Positions 42,665 to 50,930 of a DNA stretch of 64,000 nucleotides are shown here, piece by piece (the first letter of the stretch is position 1; each line of letters starts with the position of its first letter). Position numbers and translations under genes: made by a program. A model generated the notes under the pieces. It saw only the letters and a list, made by a program, of their open reading frames with translations. It did not search any database and was not told the DNA's origin. The stretch covers positions 37,082 through 101,081 of the forward strand of contig DMYD01000013.1 in NCBI GenBank assembly GCA_003483745.1. Reading direction: 5' to 3'. The stretch comes from Roseburia sp. (GTDB lineage: Bacteria > Bacillota > Clostridia > Lachnospirales > Lachnospiraceae).

Positions 42665-44293
42665 TCAGTTGATTTTCTTTAAAAACCGGTACTCTGCGTC
42701 CGTTTCCCCATTCAATACCTTATTGAGATCCTCGATGAAATCACAGGTTCCACTGGTCTGCTGATAAAAATTGCTTCCGGTCGTATAGACCTGTCCTGAT
42801 TTTACTGCCTTAAAATCCGCAAACAGACTGTTTTTCTGCACCAGTTCCTCTATCGATGTCAGTTCTCCCTCTATTGTACCATTGTAAATGAGAATGTCAG
42901 CATCTTTTTCGGCTGCATAGAAATCTTCCATCTGCATTTTTAATGTAGAAAGTGCGTTTTCTTCCTCCGGGACATAGCCGTTTAAGGAGTAAGTGCCCCC
43001 CGCAAGTTCGATCATTGATGATACATAATCATTTGGTTTCCGTACCGTGATCGTTCCATCCGATGCAACTGCAAAAAATGCTACTGACAGTCCTGTTTTT
43101 TCTTTTTCCAAAATCGGCTCAATATGCGCTACCTGCGCATCAAAAAACGCTTTGGCCTGCTGTTCTCTCCCGAACAAAACGCCAAAAAGTTTTATCCATT
43201 CCAGTCTTCCAAGCGGATGCTTTTCATAACTGGAGCGCTCGATCATAACTTTGATTCCCAGTTCCTCTAATTTTTCTTTCACCTCCGGATTGTGCGTGAT
43301 CATCGTATTTTCAATCGCAAACGTACATCCCCCGGAAAGTAAGAGTTCATAGTCCGGCGCACTGTATTTCCCGGCATAGATCATATTTCCCGCTGCCATG
43401 GCATCTGCCGCCTCTTTTACATACCAGTCTTTTTCTTTTACTCCCGTATATTTCAGATCAGAAACTGCGCCGATCCGGCAGACTAAATCCATCACCGCGC
43501 TCGATACCAGATATACATTTTCAAGCGGCTGCTCTAAAACTGTCACATCCCCCGGCACATCTTCCGGCACAGTGACACCTTTTGGTACAAGCAAAAAACG
43601 ACCGTTATCCACGATCGTAATCAACTTATAAGCACCATATTGTTCTACCTCAAACTGATCGGCGTAGGATAACTCCATACGCCCATTGCAGTCTAAATCT
43701 TTAAAATCTGCCGTTTCCGGGAATTTGAAAGTCAGCGTGTAATCAATCTCGTGCGGCGTACTCATTGCCGTTGTATCACCGATCACATCCATCTCACATG
43801 GAATCCCATCAATCGGAAATGTAAATGTGGAATTTCCACCTTCATTTTCATTAAGATATTTCTCACCGTTCACGATCATATAATCATAATGCGTACTGCT
43901 CCATACAATCGTTGCATATGCCACTCCATCTGTCACAGTAACCTTCGCCTGTGAATCCACGGTTGCTTTTCCGCTGCCGCCTTCTAATGTGACTTCCACC
44001 GTATATTCGCCATCCTCAGGAACTGAAACTTCTGCGTTGTCTGCCTGTTCTGTGGCAGCTTTTCCTGCGATGCTTTCTTCTGCTTCATTCTGCTCTGCCA
44101 TGCCGCCTGCATTTTCCTCTGTGGCATTCTGTCCTGCTGTCTGTGTATTTTCCCCTGCTGCTCCCTGTGCATCTTCCGTTGCAGCCACACTACCCTCTGT
44201 CTGGGCAGCATCATTTTTTGTCCCGCATCCTGCAAAGATCTGCATGCACATCATTGCAGCTAAAAGCAATGCAGTCACTTTTCTTTTCTTCAT
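42665..44293 (-). CDS. FecB/BtuF-like binding lipoprotein with beta-domain
   Basis: A 542-residue surface lipoprotein. The signal peptide ends in the lipobox IFAGCG (Cys about 22), followed by a long Ala/Glu/Gln linker. Residues about 90-190 form a beta-rich domain (DGEYTVEVTLEGGSGKAT, VTVTDGVAYATI, HYDYMIVNG) related in pattern to the C-terminus of the neighbouring CbiK. The remainder is a class III periplasmic-binding domain (VYLVSSAVMDLVCRIGAVSD, EELGIKVMIERSSYEKHPLG, AVKSGQVYTTGSNFYQQTSG). It presumably captures a cobalt- or tetrapyrrole-containing ligand for the downstream permease. ATG at 44293 follows GGAGAGATAT. Confidence 0.85.
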   Translation of the reverse strand: MKKRKVTALLLAAMMCMQIFAGCGTKNDAAQTEGSVAATEDAQGAAGENTQTAGQNATEENAGGMAEQNEAEESIAGKAATEQADNAEVSVPEDGEYTVEVTLEGGSGKATVDSQAKVTVTDGVAYATIVWSSTHYDYMIVNGEKYLNENEGGNSTFTFPIDGIPCEMDVIGDTTAMSTPHEIDYTLTFKFPETADFKDLDCNGRMELSYADQFEVEQYGAYKLITIVDNGRFLLVPKGVTVPEDVPGDVTVLEQPLENVYLVSSAVMDLVCRIGAVSDLKYTGVKEKDWYVKEAADAMAAGNMIYAGKYSAPDYELLLSGGCTFAIENTMITHNPEVKEKLEELGIKVMIERSSYEKHPLGRLEWIKLFGVLFGREQQAKAFFDAQVAHIEPILEKEKTGLSVAFFAVASDGTITVRKPNDYVSSMIELAGGTYSLNGYVPEEENALSTLKMQMEDFYAAEKDADILIYNGTIEGELTSIEELVQKNSLFADFKAVKSGQVYTTGSNFYQQTSGTCDFIEDLNKVLNGETDAEYRFLKKIN

Positions 44294-44345
44294 ATATCTC
44301 TCCATCTATATCCAGGTCTGTATCTGACCGACCAGCCCGGATCAG

Positions 44346-45998
44346 TTAATCTGCTTTCTGCGGATCAGAAACGCTTACTTTGTGATCATACCACTCGCCT
44401 TTTGTACCAAGAATCGCAAGATCAAACTCTTCATCTAATGCTTCCACCGGAACATCAAAACCGTATACCTCTTCTGTTGTTCCGTCACTGTATTTTACGG
44501 TATCCGTTGTCGGCTCTAAAATATCAGCACCATCTTTTTTTGCATCCTCTGCAGTTCCGACAAACAGATTTACAATCTTCTTAGAAACAAGGCTGATATG
44601 GATCGTCATTTTTCCATCTTTTACAGTAAGAACTCCACGTCCATCATCTGCCTCATTGACATGAAACATACTGCTGTCCGTGTCAAACTTTGCAGAATAG
44701 GTACCATCAGAGAGAGTACCAACGGTACTCTCTGTGGTGGATGTTGACTCAAGATTGCCAATGGAATCAATCGCATCTTTTGTATGATCAATATAGATCT
44801 GCTGGATTGCATCGATTCTTCCAAGTCCGGAAATCTGTGTATCAATGCTGTCAAAATATCCACTTGCGGTGAACTGGCTCTTCCAGGAATCTTCATCGTC
44901 ACCTGCCATATCATTGTTTGCATGATCTCCTGCAACAACCATTAATGGTCTTAAGACAACTTTTGTATAACCGGCTTCTTTTACTGCCTCGATCACATTT
45001 TCACATGCTGTCTCTTCCGGCTCACCCTCAACCGTTCCGATAAATACATTATCATAGGAAAGGTCTTTCATCTGTGCTGCCATCTGGCTGTAACTTACTT
45101 TTGCAGAATGAGAAGTACCATGTCCCATAAATACGAATGCTGTACCATCTTCTTTTGCTGCATCTAAAGAATCATATCCTGCTGTCTTTACTGCCTCTGC
45201 TGTAATTGCTTCTGCAACTTTTGCCTTGTCCTCATTGACCACAGTTGCGTCAGATCCTACTTCACCAAGCATCGGTTCTGCAACGGTAACTGTCTCAAAG
45301 TTGTCTTTGTAATTGTCAATTGTCTCTACCAGCTCGTCATACTCTGCACCATGCATTAAGTGTGTCGGCTGAACAACAAGATTTTTTACTCCGTTGTCAA
45401 CAGCTCTCTCTAATGCCTGATCCACATTATCAATCTTTTCGTCATCTCTTGCCTGTACATGGTTGATGATGATCTGTGCGGTAAATGCTCTTCTTACAGA
45501 CCAGTCCGGATATGCTGCTTCCAGTGCTTTTTCGATTCCACCGATATCCTCGGCACGACTGTCGTTAAATGAGGTACCAAAACTTACTACAAGAAGTTCA
45601 TTTTCTCCGATATTATCTTCATTTAACGGATCATCCTTTGAGGCATCTCCTGTATCTCTTCCGAAATAATCCGGATCTGCGTTCTCGCCGGAAACTAATT
45701 CCTTCTGTGCATCTGTCAATGCATCCCATGCCTCTTTTGCCTCTGCACACTGTGAGTCCGTATCATCATTTCTTGTCTGAACATAGATCGCATCGATCAG
45801 TTCTGCGACGTGATCGGCTGCCGCCTGATCGTCAACTTCCGTGCTCTCTACGGTTTCTGTTGCCTCTGTTTTCTCAGAAGATGCTGTCTCAGAGGTCTTT
45901 GCAGTGTCTGTTGCTGCTGTGTTATTACTTCCGCATCCGGCGATCATACCTGTGGTAAGCGCTAATGTGGTAAGTAACGCGATAGTTCTTTTCTTCAT
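44346..45998 (-). CDS. cbiK: Lipoprotein sirohydrochlorin cobaltochelatase (CbiK-like)
   Basis: A 550-residue exported lipoprotein. The signal peptide ends at MIAGCG (Cys about 22); a Thr/Glu linker and a small helical region follow. Residues about 145-420 are the CbiK chelatase: LLVVSFGTSFNDSRAEDIGG, RAFTAQIIINHV, PTHLMHGAEYDELVETI, FVFMGHGTSHSAKVSYSQMA (metal-binding His) and VLRPLMVVAGDHANNDMAGD (second His). Residues about 430-545 are a beta-domain (SDGTYSAKFDT, GVLTVKDGKMTIHI). CbiK normally inserts cobalt into sirohydrochlorin in the cytosol; an extracytoplasmic copy next to an importer suggests metal or tetrapyrrole handling at the surface. ATG at 45998 follows GGAGGAATATT. Confidence 0.88.
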   Translation of the reverse strand: MKKRTIALLTTLALTTGMIAGCGSNNTAATDTAKTSETASSEKTEATETVESTEVDDQAAADHVAELIDAIYVQTRNDDTDSQCAEAKEAWDALTDAQKELVSGENADPDYFGRDTGDASKDDPLNEDNIGENELLVVSFGTSFNDSRAEDIGGIEKALEAAYPDWSVRRAFTAQIIINHVQARDDEKIDNVDQALERAVDNGVKNLVVQPTHLMHGAEYDELVETIDNYKDNFETVTVAEPMLGEVGSDATVVNEDKAKVAEAITAEAVKTAGYDSLDAAKEDGTAFVFMGHGTSHSAKVSYSQMAAQMKDLSYDNVFIGTVEGEPEETACENVIEAVKEAGYTKVVLRPLMVVAGDHANNDMAGDDEDSWKSQFTASGYFDSIDTQISGLGRIDAIQQIYIDHTKDAIDSIGNLESTSTTESTVGTLSDGTYSAKFDTDSSMFHVNEADDGRGVLTVKDGKMTIHISLVSKKIVNLFVGTAEDAKKDGADILEPTTDTVKYSDGTTEEVYGFDVPVEALDEEFDLAILGTKGEWYDHKVSVSDPQKAD

Positions 45999-46014
45999 AA
46001 TATTCCTCCATTTC

Positions 46015-46087
46015 TGCGCTGCTTTTAAGCGCATCACAAGTTTGTGCAAAGCACAAATCTTGCGTGTGAAAAATGTATTTTTCACAC
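46015..46087 (-). other. Three tandem hairpins in the cbiK leader
   Basis: Between the riboswitch terminator and the cbiK ribosome site lie GTGTGAAAAA-TGTA-TTTTTCACAC (46064-46087, 10-bp perfect), TTTGTGC-AAA-GCACAAA (46041-46057) and TGCGCT/AGCGCA (46015-46033). They recall the short-loop hairpins in the nag and opp ribosome-site repeats. They may stabilise the transcript; effect untested. Confidence 0.65.
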
Positions 46088-46154
46088 TACTCTCCTTATT
46101 ATAATATAATGTATCGTTCATAGTACACAGTGGAATTTTTCCACACAAAGAAAC

Positions 46155-46200
46155 ACTCCGCCTTATTTGAGGGCGGAGTAATAAGTCTGCACAAATAAGC
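46155..46200 (-). terminator. Riboswitch terminator and candidate antiterminator
   Basis: ACTCCGCC (46155-46162) pairs with GGCGGAGT (46172-46179), followed on the minus strand by GTTTCTTTG. CTTATTTG (46162-46169) can instead pair with CAAATAAG (46192-46199), which overlaps the terminator. The two forms exclude each other, as expected for transcription control by the cobalamin aptamer upstream. Confidence 0.72.
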
Positions 46201-46263
46201 TGACAATCTGACAGCCTACATTTACGGTACGACCAATTACTCGTGATCCGGGAAATATTTCCC

Positions 46264-46428
46264 TGTACCAGACAACTGGCAGGTTTCCTGGCTGAAAGAT
46301 CATCACACAGATTCCGCCTTCCCAACATACTGCAAAGTACATCAGTGACTTATCTTTGGAATCTGCACTCCCTAATCACAGTGACGAGATCGTACAGGAA
46401 TCGCACCTGTTTCCCTTTTAACCGGCCT
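46264..46428 (-). promoter_or_regulatory. Cobalamin riboswitch
   Basis: Read on the minus strand, the conserved elements appear in order: GGGAAACAGGUGCGAUUCC (46398-46416), CUCGUCACUGUGA, GUCACUGAUG, GGGAAGGCGGA and AGCCAGGAAACCUGCC (46271-46288). These are the hallmarks of the B12 aptamer. It precedes the cbiK-fecB-fecD-fecE operon, so adenosylcobalamin or a related corrinoid should switch the operon off. Confidence 0.92.
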
Positions 46429-46621
46429 ATTTTTAAAATGAAAACTATACTGTACTTTATGTACTGCTCCATTTCCCGGATAAAAACAGCCGGCACCAAT
46501 TATCTTCTCTATGAAACTTTTAATATACTAGCATATCCACTCCCTATTTACAACAACCACTTTTCTCTTGCAAATCATTCAAAATATGATATACTAATCA
46601 AGTATTTGCAAAAACATATCC

Positions 46622-46707
46622 GGAGACGTATCGAAGTGGTCATAACGGGGCGCACTCGAAATGCGTTAGCCCTCCGGGGCACGAGGGTTCGAATCCCTCC
46701 GTCTCCG
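46622..46707 (+). tRNA. tRNA-Ser (anticodon CGA)
   Basis: An 86-nt class II tRNA. Acceptor arms GGAGACG (46622-46628) and CGTCTCC (46700-46706) pair perfectly, with discriminator G; the anticodon arm is GCGCA-CTCGAAA-TGCGT, giving CGA for the codon UCG. There is a long variable arm (TAGCCCTCCGGGGCA) and T-arm GAGGGTTCGAATCCCTC. CCA is not encoded. A strong terminator follows 7 nt later. Confidence 0.95.
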
Positions 46708-46713
46708 CTCTTC

Positions 46714-46755
46714 AAAAAGGAAACACGATTTACTTTATGTTCGTGTTTCCTTTTT
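46714..46755 (+). terminator. Terminator of tRNA-Ser
   Basis: A 15-bp perfect stem (46714-46728 with 46741-46755, AAAAAGGAAACACGA), loop 12 nt, with a T run at the end. Confidence 0.9.
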
Positions 46756-46890
46756 CTTTTCGCTTTTTTGTGATTACCCACAAATTCATAGCTAAAGTAC
46801 TATATTTTTTTGTAATTTATGTCTATCATTTTTTGTCAAAAAATAGTAAGATAAGAGTAATTAATCTATAGGAAAGGGAGATTGATATCC

Positions 46891-48672
46891 ATGAAAAGCA
46901 AAAGTGTAAAAAATTCACTGACACTAATGTGTCTTATGATCGTTCTTGTATCTGTCATGGTCATTGGCGGTATTTCAATTTCAAATATCAGCACCATGAC
47001 TTCCATGGCAAACAAAAGTTATGAGAATGCCATGTTAGACGGGTACAATACTGAGATCAAAAGCCAGGTACAGTCTGTCATCGCTATCTTACAGGCAGAA
47101 TACGACAAATCCCAAAACGGCGATCTGACTGAAGACGAAGCAAAAAAAGAAGCAGCAGAGATCGTCCGCAACATGCGTTACAGGGATGATGGAAGCGGCT
47201 ATTTCTGGATTGATGATACCGACTACAACCTCGTTATGCACCCGATCTTAGCTGATCAGGAAGGCAATAACCGTTATGATCTGACTGATCAGAATGGCGT
47301 CAAGATCATTCAGGAGATCATGAAAGTTTCGACCGGTTCTGACGGCGGCGGCTTCAATGAATTTTATTTTACGAAAGCCGATGGTGTTACCGTAGCACCA
47401 AAGATCGCGTACTCTCAAATCTTTACCCCATGGAACTGGGTTGTTTCCACCGGTAACTATGTAGACGATATGGAAGCAGAAATGGATATTGCAAAAAATG
47501 AAGTTCACGAAAAATATCAGACTATGATCACAGCCCTGATTATTATCGCTCTGGTTTTTGCAGTTGTCGTATTCATTGCATCCCGTATTTTCGGTAATAC
47601 GATCTGCAGACCTTTGATCGAGATCCAGAATTTTGCAAACAGGATGTCGACCGGAGACCTGACTACCGGAGTCAATGTTTCAAGTAAAAATGAACTTGGA
47701 AAAACGGCCGGTGCACTTGATCTTGCACAGCAGGAGGTTGTCGGACTTATCTCCAACATTGATGGAGTTTCCTCTCATTTACAGTCTGCTGTTGCAGATT
47801 TTAAAAAGAATTTCGACAGTATGAATGACTCCATTCAGAGCGTTTCCGCTGCGATCAATGAAATTGCACAAAATAGTAACTCTCAGGCAGCATCAACTTC
47901 AAGTGCCTCTGAAAATATTGCTGAGATTGCCGATGGCATCGCAGATACTTCCTCAGAAATGGAATCCCTTGATCAGAATGCACAGCTGATGCAGGATCGT
48001 TCCAATAAGTCCATGGAAACCTTACACAGACTGATCGATGTCAATTCTACAACCAAGACTGATATTGATTCTATGTATAACCAGACAGCCCAGACAAATG
48101 ATTCTGTCAACAAGATCAGTCAGGCAGCGACCTTAATCAGCGAAATTGCATCCCAGACCAACCTGCTTTCCTTAAATGCTTCCATTGAGGCAGCAAGAGC
48201 CGGTGAAGCCGGACGTGGATTCGCGGTTGTTGCAGAAGAAATCGGTGGACTTGCCACCCAGTCTGCGCAGACGGTCAGTGAGATCAACAATATCATCAGT
48301 GAATTAAGCCAGAACTCTGAAAAATCTATGGAGCTGATGAAGAAAATGAGCGAGGCATCTGACGAGCAGGTTGCAGCGCTTGAAAGCACACAGCAGATGT
48401 TTGAGGATTTAAAGGGTGCACTTGATTCCTGTATGGCTTCCATCCAGACCATTACCGGAAAAATCCAGAATGTCAACTCACAGCGTGAACTTGTCACAGA
48501 GAGTATTGATACTCTGACACAGCTTGCAACCGACAATGCATCTTCCACAGAAGAGACTTCTGCTATGGCAACGGAACTGGATGCCGCTGTTCGGCAATCT
48601 TCCGAGCTTGTGTCCGCTTTGGCTGATGATATTTCAAAGCTCTCTGCAGATATGAAACAGTTTAAACTGTAA
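46891..48672 (+). CDS. Methyl-accepting chemotaxis protein, Cache sensor
   Basis: A 593-residue chemoreceptor. A transmembrane helix (about residues 10-32) is followed by an extracellular sCache_2-type sensor (GSGYFWIDDTDYNLVMHPIL, GFNEFYFTKADG, WNWVVSTGNYVDDM), a second helix (about 215-235), HAMP, and the signalling hairpin LISEIASQTNLLSLNASIEA, ARAGEAGRGFAVVAEEIGG. sCache_2 receptors often detect small carboxylates or similar metabolites. ATG at 46891 follows GGGAGATTG; a TTG at 46882 is unlikely. Upstream TTGTCA-N17-AGTAAT is a weak promoter candidate. No C-terminal pentapeptide. Confidence 0.93.
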   Translation: MKSKSVKNSLTLMCLMIVLVSVMVIGGISISNISTMTSMANKSYENAMLDGYNTEIKSQVQSVIAILQAEYDKSQNGDLTEDEAKKEAAEIVRNMRYRDDGSGYFWIDDTDYNLVMHPILADQEGNNRYDLTDQNGVKIIQEIMKVSTGSDGGGFNEFYFTKADGVTVAPKIAYSQIFTPWNWVVSTGNYVDDMEAEMDIAKNEVHEKYQTMITALIIIALVFAVVVFIASRIFGNTICRPLIEIQNFANRMSTGDLTTGVNVSSKNELGKTAGALDLAQQEVVGLISNIDGVSSHLQSAVADFKKNFDSMNDSIQSVSAAINEIAQNSNSQAASTSSASENIAEIADGIADTSSEMESLDQNAQLMQDRSNKSMETLHRLIDVNSTTKTDIDSMYNQTAQTNDSVNKISQAATLISEIASQTNLLSLNASIEAARAGEAGRGFAVVAEEIGGLATQSAQTVSEINNIISELSQNSEKSMELMKKMSEASDEQVAALESTQQMFEDLKGALDSCMASIQTITGKIQNVNSQRELVTESIDTLTQLATDNASSTEETSAMATELDAAVRQSSELVSALADDISKLSADMKQFKL

Positions 48673-48714
48673 ATCCGTATGAACTATATACAAATTAATA
48701 TTTGGTCAAAAAAA

Positions 48715-48745
48715 CCGTGCGGTAATTTTAATCCGCACGGTTTTT
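48715..48745 (+). terminator. Terminator of the Cache chemoreceptor gene
   Basis: An 8-bp GC-rich stem (CCGTGCGG with CCGCACGG, 48715-48740), 10-nt loop, followed by TTTTT and preceded by a run of A, so it may act in both directions, including for the cupin gene opposite. Confidence 0.88.
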
Positions 48746-48843
48746 CATATCTTTGTTTTCCGCCGGCCAGATAAGTATATCCTGCTGCGGCGGTTCATCT
48801 GTCTTATTTTTCCTGATTTTTTAAATGCGCTGCCTGACAATCA

Positions 48844-49179
48844 CTAAAAAGCCACTGTAAGAAGCATTTTAAAACGTGTCACAGCCTTAAGCGCATGGGA
48901 AATACCTTTTGGCATAATAATGGACTCGCCTTCTTTTACGATATTTGGCACTCCGTCGATCGTGATCTCTGCTTTACCCTCTAAGATCTGAACCATCGCA
49001 TCCCCGCCTGCTGCGTGTGCACTGATACCCTCACCTGCATCAAATGCAAATACTGTCATGCCTACGCCCGGCTGCTGTGCAAGTGTCATGCTTGCTACTT
49101 TTCCTGCTTCATAGTCTACAAGATCTTTCAGACAAAATGCTTTTCTGTGCTCTACGTTTTTGATTAATTTTTCCCCCAT
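48844..49179 (-). CDS. Cupin domain protein 1
   Basis: A 111-residue single-domain cupin. The barrel motifs are ISAHAAGGDAMVQILEGKAE (with a His but fewer metal ligands than the archetype) and GESIIMPKGISHALKAV. Function unknown; such small cupins may bind metal or a small ligand. ATG at 49179 follows AGAGGAAAAAATC. A related cupin gene lies 93 nt upstream. Confidence 0.82.
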   Translation of the reverse strand: MGEKLIKNVEHRKAFCLKDLVDYEAGKVASMTLAQQPGVGMTVFAFDAGEGISAHAAGGDAMVQILEGKAEITIDGVPNIVKEGESIIMPKGISHALKAVTRFKMLLTVAF

Positions 49180-49272
49180 GATTTTTTCCTCTTCTCTGCT
49201 ATAAAAATTCTTACCGTCCGTAAAATAAACTGAAACCATTATAAATCTGTATTTTACAGATATCCCATATAC

Positions 49273-49605
49273 CTAACCGGTTACGGTAATCTGCATGATT
49301 TTAAATGCCCCGTTTCCCTTCACGCCATGTGAAATGCCTTCCGGAATCATGAGCGTTTCACCTTTTTGCAGCGGATAGTTCTGATCTTTCGTGTATATAT
49401 ATGCTTCACCGTCTAACAGCACATACATGGTATCTCCGGGATATTCTTCTTCTCTGACATCCTCACCGTCTGCAAATGCAAGCATTGTCATGCACACATG
49501 ATCACTGTTTGAGAGTGACATGCTGACTACCTGACGCTCGCGGATATCAATCAGGTGATCTAAGGGCTGGGCTTTTTCGGTGGGCAGGTTTTTTAATGTT
49601 GACAT
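49273..49605 (-). CDS. Cupin domain protein 2
   Basis: A 110-residue cupin related to the neighbour (REEEYPGDTMYVLLDGEAYI, KGETLMIPEGISHGVKGNGA). The first motif lacks the usual histidines, so metal binding may be altered. ATG at 49605 follows GAGGTGAACCCAAC. The region upstream has a class-II-like activator site and a -10 box without a good -35. Confidence 0.82.
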   Translation of the reverse strand: MSTLKNLPTEKAQPLDHLIDIRERQVVSMSLSNSDHVCMTMLAFADGEDVREEEYPGDTMYVLLDGEAYIYTKDQNYPLQKGETLMIPEGISHGVKGNGAFKIMQITVTG

Positions 49606-49656
49606 TGTTGGGTTCACCTCTGTGGTTTGCTGTGTAAATCCATAGTTACGGTTTAT

Positions 49657-49697
49657 AGTATACACAGTTTAGAGAAAAAATCTGTTGTAAGTACAAC
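49657..49697 (-). promoter_or_regulatory. Activator-type promoter of the cupin genes (candidate)
   Basis: GTTGTA-AG-TACAAC (49684-49697) is a perfect 6-bp-arm dyad. The likely -10, TATACT (49657-49662 on the minus strand), has no convincing -35. The dyad centre would fall near -40, the place used by CRP/FNR-type activators. Confidence 0.45.
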
Positions 49698-49730
49698 ATG
49701 TTTGGTAAATCATGTAAAAAATTTTATTTA

Positions 49731-50918
49731 TTATTTCTGTTTTTCTCCCTTTTTGCCCGCAAACACCAACCCCAGCAGCAATACCACCGGAAACAGGATG
49801 CCCGCAAATATCCCAATTCTTAAGTTATTTTCAAATGCGCTCGACACAAATCCAACCAGAGTCGGTCCGCCGGAACAGCCCAAGTCCCCGGCGAGGGCGA
49901 GCAGGGCAAACATAACAGTTCCACCGCGTTTTAATGCAGCGGATGCTTTGCTGAACGTACCCGGCCAAAGGATTCCAACGGAAAATCCACAGATCCCACA
50001 GCCTACAAGTTCCAACATTGGAACCGGGATCAGGGAAATGCAAAGATAGGAAAGGATGCAGAGCGCACAGCTCAACTTCATGAAACGGTCGAGATTTAAT
50101 TTTTCACCGTATTTTCCATAGATCAGACGGGATGTTCCCATCAGGATGGAAAATGACATCGGACCGACCAAGTCTCCGACTGTCTTTGTGATACCAAGTC
50201 CCTGCTCCGCAAAGGTGGATGCCCACTGGCTGACTGCCTGTTCTGCGGCACCGGAGCAGACCATCATGACCATCAGCATCCAGAATACCTTTTCCCGGAA
50301 TAGTTCCTTCATAGTCATACCAGTCTCGCCCTCCTCGTGAAGGCTATAAATCGGTACTTTCGTAAAAAGGATCATATTTGCGATCGGAATGATCGTCCAT
50401 AATAAAGTAAGGATTTTCCAGTTCCGAGTGCCAAAAGCCGCAAAAAATATGGTAGACAGCAGGACTACACCCGTGCAGCCCCAGCAGTAAAACGAGTGGA
50501 GCAGGCTCATTGCCGCCTCTTTATTGTCGGTCGGACAAGCCTCAACGATCGGGCTGATCAAAACTTCGATCAGTCCGCCTCCAACCGCATACACTACGAC
50601 TGCACATAAAATTCCAGCAAAATGATCCGGCAGTACCTCCGGCAAAACCGTTAACAGTATCAGTCCCACAGCGGCACAGATATGTGCAATAATCACCGAT
50701 GCACGATAACCGATCCTATCTATAAATCCTGCTGAGAGCAGATCAACTAACAACTGGATCACAAAGTTGATCGTGATCAGCAGTGTGATCTGTGTCAGCG
50801 GTATCTGATAACTTTTCTGAAATGTCACAAATAAAAGCGGTACAAAACTGTTTACGATCGCCTGCACGATATAACCGATAAAGCAGGCATACGTTGTTTT
50901 TTTATAATCAAACTTCAT
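49731..50918 (-). CDS. Major facilitator superfamily transporter
   Basis: A 395-residue protein with about twelve membrane helices. It has the MFS loop-2 motif region (LLSAGFIDRIGYRASVIIAH) and a repeat-like second half (MGTSRLIYGKYGEKLNLDRF). It is most like sugar-type MFS carriers (FucP-like arrangement, GFSVGILWPGTF), but the substrate is not readable. It lies 12 nt after the HD-GYP gene, so it is probably co-expressed. Confidence 0.82.
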   Translation of the reverse strand: MKFDYKKTTYACFIGYIVQAIVNSFVPLLFVTFQKSYQIPLTQITLLITINFVIQLLVDLLSAGFIDRIGYRASVIIAHICAAVGLILLTVLPEVLPDHFAGILCAVVVYAVGGGLIEVLISPIVEACPTDNKEAAMSLLHSFYCWGCTGVVLLSTIFFAAFGTRNWKILTLLWTIIPIANMILFTKVPIYSLHEEGETGMTMKELFREKVFWMLMVMMVCSGAAEQAVSQWASTFAEQGLGITKTVGDLVGPMSFSILMGTSRLIYGKYGEKLNLDRFMKLSCALCILSYLCISLIPVPMLELVGCGICGFSVGILWPGTFSKASAALKRGGTVMFALLALAGDLGCSGGPTLVGFVSSAFENNLRIGIFAGILFPVVLLLGLVFAGKKGEKQK

Positions 50919-50930
50919 AATCTCTTTCTC

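Noticed and set aside
46243..46773. Long rightward reading frame across riboswitch and tRNA
   Set aside because: It reads through the antisense of the riboswitch and the tRNA gene, and has no ribosome site.
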